This document shows positions 1 through 7,453 of a stretch of DNA of 10,549 bases, one piece after another. The notes under the pieces were generated by a model. That model did not search any database. It was given only the letters and a program-made list of their open reading frames with translations, and had not been told where the DNA came from. The first letter of the stretch is position 1. The number at the start of each line of letters is the position of its first letter. Source of the stretch: Euperipatoides rowelli. Taxonomy: Eukaryota > Onychophora > Udeonychophora > Euonychophora > Peripatopsidae. A program made the translations under genes and the position numbers. The stretch is from the NCBI GenBank assembly GCA_003024985.2, contig PXIH01S0001788.1. One strand, written 5' to 3'.

Positions 1-581
1 TAGTAATTATCTTTGAAAATCAATAATAAAAAAAAAATAAAAAAAATTTGTTACATTTGACCTTAAAGAAAATTGATAAAACTTGAAAAAAAAAGATGGT
101 CATAAACATAGGTTACTATGCTGAACTTTTTTGCAAATATAAATCCTATATGCCATGCTCAGGAAAATTTAAGTATGCCCATTTGCATCTGTTTACTTTG
201 TGAACAAATTTTGGTGTCAACAATAGATGATAGCACCATCTGTTATCATTATAACTCATTTTTATAGCATTCATTTTTACTGCATTCCATTTTATATACC
301 TCAGTTAAGTGTTAATATATATTTACATATAGATGATATTCCTGAAAGAAAACTTAGTTTTATTTCCGTTTCCGGTTACGGTACGCTTTTATCAGCAGAT
401 AGCGTTAAAAAAATATGCGACTTATTTTTAAGGAATTAATAGATTTGACACTCACCTTCAATTTGCGCTATGGAAGAACACCTCCTTCTCTATAGATATT
501 GATCGTTTTATAAAAAAACATCTTTGTTAATAATCGTTTAAGCCATTATAATGCCATTTCTTTTAGATACCACCTAGTGGT

Positions 582-609
582 GGATGAAGGAAGGATACTT
601 CCTTCATCC
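582..609. repeat. Perfect hairpin at the centre of the foldback element
   Basis: GGATGAAGGAAG (582-593), loop GATA, then CTTCCTTCATCC (598-609): a 12-base perfect stem. Directly before it is a second small hairpin, ACCAC-CTA-GTGGT (569-581). Confidence 0.9.
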
Positions 610-657
610 AAAAACCATTAACTAGATAATATCTCTTCCGCCGACATAAAATAGTGC

Positions 658-675
658 AAAAACGAGCTCGTTTTT
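658..675. repeat. 18-base perfect palindrome inside the foldback element
   Basis: AAAAACGAGCTCGTTTTT reads the same on both strands. It lies in the inner part of the right arm, next to the left-arm-matching GATCGTTTT region. Confidence 0.85.
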
Positions 676-764
676 TTTAAAACGATCAAAATGTACAGAA
701 AACGAAGTGTTCTTCCATAGCCCAAATTAAAGGTGAGTATCTATTAATTCCTTAAATATAAGTT

Positions 765-959
765 GCATATTTTTTTAACGCTACCTGCTGATAAAAGCGT
801 ACCGCATATTTTTTTAACGCTACCTGCTGATAAAAGCGTACCGCATATTTTTTTAACGCTACCTGCTGATAAAAGCGTACCGCATATTTTTTTAACGCTA
901 CCTGCTGATAAAAGCGTACCGCATATTTTTTTAACGCTACCTGCTGATAAAAGCGTACC
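765..959. repeat. Perfect tandem array, 5 units of 39 bases
   Basis: Five identical 39-base units begin at 765, 804, 843, 882 and 921. Each starts GCATATTTTTTTAACG and ends AAAAGCGTACC. The left arm of the foldback element holds a single reverse-complement copy (380-418) with one difference. Because 39 is divisible by three, both strands stay open and produce repetitive 13-residue peptides; these are artefacts, not genes. Confidence 0.95.
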
Positions 960-1109
960 GTAACCTTGTTTCCTTTTGAATAACAATAATTAAAAGTAAT
1001 TTGAGATACTTATCTCATTGTTTATTCATCAATCAGTAACAAAACTTTGTGAAAATGGACTTCACCTTTAAAATTAGTAATGACAAATAAGAAAAATAAA
1101 ATATCTCAC

Positions 1110-1255
1110 CTTCCCTTCAGAGTTGTCTGTGTATCATCCATTTCATCACAGTTGCAGATTCCGTCAATATTATCGTTGAAGTCATCCTCTGATATAAATA
1201 GCTCATCATCGTCAGACTTAAATGGCTTTTCTTTCTTTAAATGTTTGCGTATATC
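1110..1255 (-). CDS. Sulf: Internal exon (B) of the same SULF-family gene, with an acidic insertion
   Basis: This 146-base exon follows a strong polypyrimidine acceptor, TTTTCCCCTCAG (AG at 1257-1256), and ends at GGGAAG|GTGAGA (GT at 1109-1108). Its 48 codons are in phase 0 with exon A, and two bases (AG) are left over, so the outgoing intron is phase 2. It opens with Asp-Ile-Arg-Lys-His-Leu-Lys-Lys-Glu-Lys-Pro, matching the vertebrate E-V-R-G-H-L-K-x-x-K-P stretch as I recall it. In vertebrates Lys-Pro is followed almost at once by E-E-C-x-C. Here the Cys-x-Cys (CNC, residues 34-36) comes about 20 residues later, after an acidic run (DDDE at 15-18, EDD at 23-25, then D28 and D31). The following C-terminal cysteine-rich domain was not found below position 1110 and should lie outside the window. 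What is seen is the exon and splice sites; the family call is inference from sequence recall. Confidence 0.83.
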
Positions 1256-1658
1256 CTGAGGGGAAAAAAAAATTGTTTTGAGACTGCCATGGGAAACAAA
1301 AGTTTAGAAATTGTACACTTTAAATTTAGACTTTCTTAAAATAATGTCACTAATTTAAATTTTATTAATTCAATTTTAATATTGAAGCAATATAAAGTTA
1401 AGGACTTGTAAAACATACACATTATACTATAATAAATTATTGTAATTAAGATGTGATTATTAATATTTCCATCATCTAAAAATTGGAATTAATAGATTAA
1501 CATTAATATTTAAACTTCTGACAATTCTAATTCTGATTATTATTAGAAAGATGCTCATTAGTAGTTTCTAAATGAAAATAAATCGGGAACTTAAACGTTC
1601 ATAATCAGCATAAGAATTTTTGTGTCTAATTACCGCAGAATGTAGATCAAGCATGCAT

Positions 1659-1965
1659 ACTTATTTGTTCAGGGGGAAAAGAGGGTGGCGCCATCGAGTG
1701 AATCTTGGATTTACTACAATTCACTTCAAAACTACCCTAGGCACACATGTTTTCTAGAATCAGAATTCTTTAAAAGACTCTTTTTTCAAAACGGCACACT
1801 TATTTGAGGTAAAATCTAGGGGGCGCTGTTGCATGGCACACTTGGATTTCTTTAGAGTGGTAAAAAAGTTTAATTGTGGTGACAAGTTGTTGGCCTACTT
1901 TACCTAACTTTGGCTGAGAAATATGGGTGGTGTACTTATTTGGTGGGGCACCCTTTGATGTCTTT
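1659..1965. repeat. Dispersed repeat, copy 1, apparently about two ~137-base units
   Basis: The segment 1805-1965 matches 6461-6614 in the same orientation. Shared blocks include TGAGGTAAAA, a CTAGG(G/T)GGC(G/A)CTGTTGC block, GATTTCTTT, and the closing ACTTATTTGGTGGGGC with CCCT(C/T)TGATG. A weaker first unit, 1659-1797, shares ACTTATTTG, a G-rich GGCGC block and CTTGGATTT with the second at spacings of 136-139 bases. The copy ends just before a short ATT run (1973-1983). No open reading frame is present. It could be a SINE or MITE fragment; I cannot classify it. Confidence 0.7.
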
Positions 1966-2847
1966 CTACGCTATTATTATTATTAGAATTATGCACTTAA
2001 TACATATAAATTGATGTTCAATTAAATACACAAATGATTGAGTAAAATGGCTGAGAGTGAGGAACTTAATTAACGGCCAAGGCCTATTGTGAATATCTAT
2101 GATGGAAACTTCATTTTTAATTTAAAGACTAAAGCAATTATGGCAAAGCAGTTGGTGTTTCACATCCATTTCTTCACAGTACTTTATTAGTATTTTCAGT
2201 TACGTAGTTATGTCATTATAAAGATTATTTAGAGGTTGAAAATACATTCCCCTGTAGTAAATTAATTGAAGCAAAATAGGCTTCTAGTAGCAGAAGCAGA
2301 CTATGTTGGTAATATACCGATACTTTCATCACTGAAAGATAGCATTTTATTTGATTCTTGCGCATGTCCAATTTTTTTTTATCCCAACTCATCTTTACCC
2401 TGGAACCATCCTAAGGCGTTTAAAAGAATGAAATTTTCCCCAAAACTTCAACATTAGATAACGATCTGATATTCCTAGGGAAGACTTGAAACCATATAAA
2501 ACAATAACAGAACAATCCAATTGCCTAGGCCTAGTTTCACTGATCTTCACAACATGCCATAGATTGGCGAGCCTGACAATGTAATGCATTTTGATATAAG
2601 CCTCTTTGAAAAGAAACTTGAAATATTAGACATTTCTATCCATATTTAAGTGATCTGTAAATAAATCAATTTTAGTAATGGAACATGTGAAATAAAAAAT
2701 CTATATATGGATATTTTTTTTTTAAATCTTAAAACATTTAAAATAATTATATCTATTCCTTTTAAATTTGTTTTCACTTTTATTTTTAGTGTACCATCAT
2801 GATATTTAAATTCAATTTAACTTAAGTTTTTGAAAATACACTAGAGC

Positions 2848-2945
2848 CTGATTTGAGTATTTCGTCTTTGAGTCGTTAATAATTAAAGGCGATTTTTTTA
2901 TTATTTTGAGTTGGGATTTTTTCCGTCATTGAGTCGTTTATAATA
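2848..2945. repeat. Diverged direct repeat, about 61-base spacing
   Basis: TTCGTCTTTGAGTCGTTAAT at 2861 recurs as TTCCGTCATTGAGTCGTTTA at 2921, each preceded by a TTTGAGT block and followed by (A/T)AATA. It is probably an old duplication. No coding potential is seen. Confidence 0.55.
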
Positions 2946-3250
2946 GCTGAAGTAAATTTAACAAAAAAAAAAAAGAAAAATTTTAGTGCTGTAATTTTGA
3001 TTTATTGTATAAAATTTGTGCAGTCACTTAAATTAATATCAACTTTCTCGTGAGGATTTTTAACAAATAGAAATCGTAGAATGTTTATTTTGATAATTTT
3101 TTTATAACAGCCATAAAAATTACTCGAAAAGAAAAAGTTGAAAAAGTTTGTTTCTTTTATACAGTAACAGTAAAAAAAAAAAAGATACTGTATGAAGTAC
3201 AGGCGCCACCTATCTCAATGTATTCCTGTAGAAATTTAATACTCGATTTG

Positions 3251-3280
3251 AATTCATATTTATTCAATTCATATTTATTA
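3251..3280. repeat. 15-base tandem doublet
   Basis: AATTCATATTTATTC is followed directly by AATTCATATTTATTA. This is simple-sequence noise within the intron. Confidence 0.85.
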
Positions 3281-3434
3281 ATATTCCAATGAACAAATTA
3301 AACAATGCAGAAAATCTTTTCTAATTTTAAACAAACTTTATTAACAAATGTTTTCTTTTCTTGCAAGAAAAAAAATTATATGAAATCAATCATCAATTTT
3401 GCAATTATTAATAAAAAAAGTCAGTAATATATAC

Positions 3435-3586
3435 CTTAAGACTCTGAAGCTGATCTTTGAAGAACCTGATTTTTTCATCGATGGTTAATTTATGCTCCCG
3501 CCAAGCATTGAAGGAATGGTAGATGTCTCTGTCGCAGACTACAGTGTTGTTAGGATAAACACGACATTTACGTGGATAGCTCAGGC
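3435..3586 (-). CDS. Sulf: Internal exon (A) of a SULF-family extracellular heparan sulfate 6-O-endosulfatase
   Basis: Read on the minus strand, this 152-base segment follows a TTTCAG acceptor (AG at 3588-3587) and ends at CTTAAG|GTATAT (donor GT at 3434-3433). The first two bases (GC) finish a codon begun in the previous exon, so the incoming intron is phase 1 and the outgoing one phase 0. The 50 complete codons are open. They encode a Cys at residue 7, an Asn-Asn-Thr sequon at 12-14, a second Cys at 17, Ala-Trp at 27-28, and a charged helix up to Lys50. From memory, vertebrate SULF1/SULF2 have the same order with the same spacing: Lys-Cys, an N-glycosylation sequon, Cys, AW(K)DHK, I-D-x-E-I, then a Leu-rich helix. 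I count about 23 identities in 56 ungapped positions over exons A and B. SULF enzymes are secreted or cell-surface and remove 6-O-sulfates from heparan sulfate, tuning Wnt, FGF, BMP and Hedgehog signalling. This exon lies after the catalytic domain, near the end of the hydrophilic domain, so it carries no catalytic residues. The paralogue cannot be assigned. Confidence 0.85.
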
Positions 3587-3871
3587 CTGAAATAAAGCTC
3601 TATAGATGAAAATAACCTTCACAATATTGTGAGTGGAACAACAAACAGAAAAATCAACAAATCTGCAATAACATACATTATATATATATATGTAGTTTCT
3701 ATTGGAGATCATCCATAAACTCAACCCTCCCCCCCCCCTGGTCAGGTTTATTCTAACCCTCTGCTCCCCCTTCTCACTTTATGGCTCACTCCTTACCCTA
3801 CTTTATCAGGTTATAATCACGGCAGATGGAATTTAATACATAGTTAATGGGTAAATCACTAAATTTTACTC

Positions 3872-3900
3872 ATTAACGTCAATTAATTATTGACGTTAAT
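3872..3900. repeat. Perfect inverted repeat with 12-base arms
   Basis: ATTAACGTCAAT and ATTGACGTTAAT are separated by TAATT. Each arm carries a TGACGT half-site on opposite strands, and the centre reads TTAATTA. It may be a cruciform, a protein-binding palindrome or an element relic; no flanking gene supports a specific role. Confidence 0.85.
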
Positions 3901-4382
3901 CTTTAAACCTTCATTGGAAAATAAAGTAAAAGGGAAATTATTTTTCCCCAAAACAAACTATCTGAGACACCAACATTAGCAGGAAAGTGGTGTGGTGAAA
4001 TATCTTGAAAAGAGTAGCATGGTGTTTCATAAAGTCTTTACCTTTACAATAAAATTCCTCATAAAGAGATGTTTCCAAGTATGCATGATGGAAAATTTAA
4101 TTTCTATTCAATCACTCTCCTATGCATACATCTCAAGATAGTGCATATACAGTATGTGCAGACCCCATTCTAGGGTTTCAAAAAAATATACCCCTGAAAA
4201 CTGGAATATTTAAAACATCTTGATTTTCTGATTAAATTTACATTCAATTCCAGCACCATCTCAAAACATTTTTTTTTTCTTAAACTATTTTTTGGTTGTA
4301 CTTGTAATAAATAGTGACTAATTTTAGCTTTCACGTGTCAAACAATAAGCTATTGGAACGTTGTTCCTAGTGGTAGCCTTAA

Positions 4383-4729
4383 TACAGGGTGTCCGAAAAG
4401 GCCCACATCATAGAGGAGCTCACAAATTTTGTTTAATATGATGCCTATGAGTTCAAGGCATCTTTCGGAGAAGAACATCATGCTGGTTACAACTCGGTAT
4501 AGCATGTTGGTCTTTATGTCATGGCTCTTTTCCTAATTCCGCATTCGTAGATGTCACTAATCTTAACTCAGTACACCTGTGACATAAGGTAACCCCAGAA
4601 AGCAAAGTCAAATGGATTTAGGTTGAGTGACCTTAGCTGATCCATTTTTTGGGAAAGTTGTCGAGCCAATGCTGCATAGATAGATAATGTGGTTTCTCCT
4701 ATGATGCAAGACTTTTCAGATATCCTGTA
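4383..4729 (-). mobile_element. Tc1/mariner-superfamily deletion derivative with both terminal inverted repeats
   Basis: The left end reads TACAGGGTGTCCGAAAAGG (from 4383). The right end, read in reverse complement from 4729, is TACAGGATATCTGAAAAGT. I count 22 of 29 matching positions. The first two bases at each end are TA, the target duplication expected of this superfamily, leaving about 343 bases of element. ACAGGGTGTCC-type ends are common in invertebrate Tc1/mariner relatives. Between the ends lies the C-terminal part of a transposase on the minus strand; the 5' part of the gene is missing. An internally deleted, non-autonomous copy explains all of this. Confidence 0.82.
4571..4699 (-). 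pseudogene. Tc1/mariner-type transposase, C-terminal fragment, frameshifted
   Basis: On the minus strand one frame gives KPHYLSMQHWLDNFPKKW (about 4694-4642), resembling the P-H-Y ... W-L-D-x-x-F-P-x-x-W-I segment of these transposases. The neighbouring frame then gives RSLNLNPFDFAFWGYLMSQ (within 4643-4571), resembling R-S-P-D-L-x-P-x-D-F-x-x-W-G-Y-L-K. The Asp of the last motif is kept. The stretch that usually lies between the two blocks is missing and the frame changes there. The upstream catalytic D-G-A-P region is deleted, and stops follow. It cannot make an active enzyme. Confidence 0.75.
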
Positions 4730-5221
4730 TGACTAAAGCATAACTTTTCTGACCAAAAAAGCCACAACAGAATATGAAGTTATCAGTGAGGTACTGTATA
4801 CATTCTTAACTAGAACCATCTATGATGAACTAAACTAAAAATGATCTTCATTAATTCTAGTAGGCTAAGCTTTTTTTTTTTTAAATGCAATAAGTTTAGA
4901 TTGTTAAGCCCTCTACTTCAAATGTATAGTTTTGGCACAAAGTTATTTAAAAAAAAACTTGAAATACATTGAACTTCTACTTCAAAGTCCTGTTTTATGT
5001 TTATATATATTAAAAAAATAACTATGCACTGACTAGAGCCACAGACAATCAGATATTAATTAAATGTTCCTTACAAGAGATGCATTGGTGATTAAAGCAA
5101 TATATAGCCTACACACTATATATAGAAAACCTGGATGTAGACATTTTCTGTGGCTGTTCTTCCAAACAAAATATTTTTACTATTTTGATAAGTTTTTTTT
5201 TTTTTTTTGGTTATTTTTATC

Positions 5222-5417
5222 GTTAGTTTATATTAACTACCTACATTTTTGGTTGAACGCCCTTGACCACATGTGTTTTGGTTGTAAGGACATTTTGATA
5301 GCCATTAGTAGTTAGTTTATATTAACTATCTACATTTTTGGTTGAGCACCCTTGACCACACGTGTTTTGGTTGTATGGACATTTTGATAGCCATTAGTAG
5401 TTAGTTTATATTAACTA
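5222..5417. repeat. 89-base tandem repeat, about 2.2 units
   Basis: GTTAGTTTATATTAACTA occurs at 5222, 5311 and 5400, exactly 89 bases apart. The two full units are nearly identical (for example GACCACATGTG against GACCACACGTG). The array follows a 16-base T run (5193-5208) and ends at an ambiguous base (5418). It may be a small satellite or element-derived array; its true copy number may be collapsed in the assembly. Confidence 0.92.
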
Positions 5418-5658
5418 NTTTTAGTAGAGCAATAAAATTTTGGAATATTATTTCTAGTCCCAAAAGGCAACTTTTGCTGGCTATTAGAAATCTCTATGAA
5501 AAAAAAAGTATTTAAGCCTAGTTTTCATTCCACCCTACTGTACAGTAATAAAGTGGTCAAAATTTGAACTAAAAACAATTTTTTTTAAAAAAATATATTT
5601 GCAAAACTTTAGGAAATTAACTTGAAAATAATGTTATGGCTGATAGATGACTAAAACC

Positions 5659-5677
5659 TTATTTATTTATTTATTTA
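5659..5677. repeat. (TTTA)n microsatellite, LINE tail
   Basis: About four and a half TTTA units, lying just 3' of the LINE reading frame on the minus strand. Confidence 0.85.
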
Positions 5678-5730
5678 AGTGAGAATGTATAAGTCAAAAG
5701 ATTTGTTACATAAAAACAATATAAACAAAA

Positions 5731-6384
5731 CTAAGCATTCAACGGTAAATCAACAAAGAAGCTATCATCCCATAGAAAAGAATCAAGTCTTTTTTTGAAA
5801 CCACAAATAGACATAGACTCAAAAATCTCCTCTGGTAACCTATTCCAAAAATAGACACTTCTGTGGTATATCATGTAACTCCTTCTCTTTGTTCTTCTAA
5901 ATTGCACCTTTACTTTATAATTATGGCATCTTCTGGTTATACCGGTGTCCAANACATAATAATTGTTGCAATTATTACCAATAACAATTTGACTAAACAT
6001 GAAGATAAGATCACCTCTAACAAAACGTTGATANGGAGAGGTGATTCCNTTCAATCTTGACAGTCTAATTTCATACGGAAGATAGTAAAAACCTTGTATA
6101 AATTTTGTGAAACGTCTATAACGTCTCTCAAGTCTCTGTAAATCTCCNCGATTAAGCACAAAGAACCCCATGTGACAGAAGTCAAAAATGGGAAAGATGA
6201 ATGAAGTATAAATCAAGGCGAATATATCAACACTGATGAATCTAATACAATTTTTATGTCGTACATGTGAACACATCATCAAGAAAGGTGACTTGTAAGA
6301 TCTTAGCCTTTTATGTGTGTCTTCAGATTTATCAACATGTTGTAAAACACGTATAAAAATGATGTAACAGCATAAAGACATCAA
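5731..6384 (-). pseudogene. LINE ORF2 C-terminal part (reverse transcriptase thumb and tail)
   Basis: The 217 codons are uninterrupted, ending in TAG at 5731-5733. Residues about 55-75 (ALIYTSFIFPIFDFC) match the L-Y-x-S-x-(I/V)-x-P-x-F-(D/E)-Y-C/G segment after the polymerase core. Residues 82-133 match the I-E-x-x-Q-R-R-x-T-K-x-I-x-G-...-L-S-Y-x-x-R-L-x-x-L-...-R-x-R-G-D-(L/M)-I segment. Residues 163-204 match the basic region, the F-x-x-R-x-x-x-x-W-N-x-L-P-E-E-(I/V) motif, and the F-K-x-R-L-D ending. The catalytic F/Y-A-D-D core and the endonuclease would lie upstream and are absent, so this is a truncated copy. Four ambiguous bases (5953, 6034, 6049, 6148) fall inside it. The first 40 or so residues may be non-LINE sequence. 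Confidence 0.78.
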
Positions 6385-6460
6385 AATCCAAGATGGTGTT
6401 AAAATTTTTAGGGAGTGCAGTTACATACTGTAGAAATATAGTACTCTTCTGAACCTTAGA

Positions 6461-6614
6461 TGAGGTAAAAACTAGGTGGCACTGTTGCATGGCATAGCTT
6501 AGATTTCTTTCAGAGTGATCAAAACGTTTTAGTGAGGTGATGGCGCAATTGTTTGAAGATATCACAAAATAGGGGTGGCACACTTATTTGGTGGGGCGCC
6601 CTCTGATGCCATTT
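6461..6614. repeat. Dispersed repeat, copy 2
   Basis: This is a diverged copy of the 1805-1965 repeat. It begins TGAGGTAAAAACTAGGTGGC and ends with ACTTATTTGGTGGGGCGCC followed by CTCTGATGCC. It sits immediately upstream, on the minus strand, of the 5'-truncated LINE fragment, so it may have been the insertion site or simply a neighbour. Confidence 0.8.
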
Positions 6615-6999
6615 ATGGTAATTAATGCAAAATATAAAATTTAATCTTTAATTCTTTCAAAATTTTGTAAAAAAAAAAAAAGCTCATAGTTCCCATATTT
6701 TCCCAATACTCAAAGTGAATCTAAAGATTTTTTTTATTGGAATTCATACTTCAAAAAAAATAATTATTTCTATTTACTGTAATAGTTAAACAGAGTCATC
6801 TATTTCAAATTATTCTAGTTGCTTTACCTACAGACCAATATGATATTTATGTGCTTCTGTAATCATTTAAATTACTGTACATAGTGTGAATTGGAGTGAT
6901 CAAGCAGATAGCCACCATTTTATTTCACTCACAATTACTGTACTTCCCTGCTTCATAAAAAAAGCACAAGATAATGGCATGTAATGACCATTCTTCGGG

Positions 7000-7320
7000 C
7001 TATAGGATTATGAATGTGAATGCAGCTTTTGAGACCATGCTTTGCACTCAACATTTTGTCACTGCTAACTCTTCTGTTATGTAATCAGTTATGGGATTTA
7101 CGAGTGTGAAAAAAAAATAACTATTTTGAATTTGTTTTGCACATCTAGATATTTTTCAATACCAGCTCTGAGATTTGTACAAATCGTCATTTAATCAGTT
7201 ATGGAATTAGAATTCAAACCAAATTTATAACTATGCTTTACATTTTAGATTTTTTTTCACTACCAACTCTTATAAGATTTGTACAAATTGTCACTCAGTC
7301 AGTTGTGGAATTAGAATTGA
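7000..7320. repeat. Decayed tandem repeat, unit about 105-110 bases, about three copies
   Basis: The block TCAGTTATGG or TCAGTTGTGG recurs at about 7085, 7195 and 7299. Each is preceded by a TCACT.CCAACTCT or CACTGCTAACTCT-type block and a GCACT/GCACA/TACAT block. Units two and three also share AGATTTGTACAAAT and GGAATTAGAATT. Many differences indicate an old array. No coding potential is seen. Confidence 0.7.
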
Positions 7321-7453
7321 GATATACACTTAAAAAACAAAATACCTCATGAACAACTAACAGGAACAGATGGGGCCAGGTAGGAGATTCTATTTCGCTA
7401 GTGCACAAAACTTACTGTAAAATTTTAAAAAAAATTAATGGGGTAACACACGA

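Larger units (their letters stand above)
374..965. mobile_element. Foldback/MITE-like element with asymmetric inverted arms
   Basis: The two ends are inverted copies. The left end starts GGTTACGGTACGCTTTTATC and the right end finishes GATAAAAGCGTACCGTAACC. Pairing continues inward through the 39-base unit, AATTCCTTAA/TTAAGGAATT, the GTGAG/CTCAC region, GGAAGAACAC (left, about 472-481) against GTGTTCTTCC (right, about 708-717), and GATCGTTTTA against its complement near 678-687. The flanks are CCGTTTCC (366-373) and TTGTTTCC (966-973), a possible 8-base target duplication with two changes. No transposase is encoded, so it would be non-autonomous. The right arm is longer because of the 39-base array. 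Eight-base duplications occur in hAT, P and Merlin groups, but the ends match none that I can name. Confidence 0.8.
1..1109 (-). other. Downstream flank of exon B: probable phase 2 intron, partial
   Basis: On the minus strand this follows the GTGAGA donor of exon B. No next exon is visible: the expected cysteine-rich SULF C-terminus, with its threonine/histidine/tryptophan-rich motif, is absent. Positions 1-373 are AT-rich with nothing recognisable; 374-965 is the foldback element described separately; 966-1107 is unremarkable. Confidence 0.55.
1256..3434 (-). other. Phase 0 intron between the two SULF-like exons
   Basis: This 2179-base intron has GT..AG borders on the minus strand (GTATAT at the 3434 end, CCCCTCAG at the 1256 end). 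It contains the 1659-1965 dispersed repeat, a diverged 61-base direct repeat near 2848-2945, and a 15-base doublet at 3251-3280. The rest (about 1966-2847 and 2946-3250) is AT-rich with homopolymer runs, and I see no gene in it. A 63-codon open frame at 2266-2457 has no recognisable similarity. Confidence 0.8.
5659..6384 (-). mobile_element. 5'-truncated non-LTR retrotransposon (LINE, CR1/L2/jockey-like), 3' end
   Basis: The element consists of the open frame at 5731-6384, about 50 bases of 3' untranslated sequence, and a tail that reads (AAAT)n on the minus strand (5659-5677). Short microsatellite tails of this kind are typical of CR1- and L2-type elements. The 5' limit is uncertain; similarity fades near 6300-6384. 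It lies in the same orientation as the SULF-like gene. The clade assignment is inference from the peptide. Confidence 0.75.

Noticed and set aside
181-188. Octamer motif ATTTGCAT, and its complement at about 8878
   Set aside because: Two 8-base matches in 10.5 kb of AT-rich sequence are close to chance, and nothing nearby looks like a promoter.
765-959. CRISPR-like array
   Set aside because: The 39-base units abut with no spacers, and the context is a eukaryotic foldback element.
744-986. Repetitive 13-residue peptides open on both strands
   Set aside because: They are the translation of the 39-base tandem array. A perfect repeat with a length divisible by three stays open by construction. 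The related frame at 227-439 runs into the single copy in the left arm.
1805-1965. tRNA-derived SINE with A and B boxes
   Set aside because: TGGCACACTTGG is only a near match to an A box, and no convincing GGTTCRANNCC B box follows in either copy.
2266-2457. 63-codon open frame (plus) and the overlapping minus frame 2395-2589
   Set aside because: No recognisable similarity, no splice signals that would link it to a gene, and opposite-strand overlap. Consistent with chance.
5064-5315. 83-codon open frame (plus)
   Set aside because: It reads through a poly-T run (Phe run) and into the 89-base tandem repeat. An artefact of composition.
5863-6060. 65-codon plus-strand frame
   Set aside because: A shadow of the LINE reading frame on the opposite strand.
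6332-6583. 83-codon minus-strand frame
   Set aside because: It covers dispersed repeat copy 2, has no similarity I recognise, and no corresponding frame is kept in copy 1.
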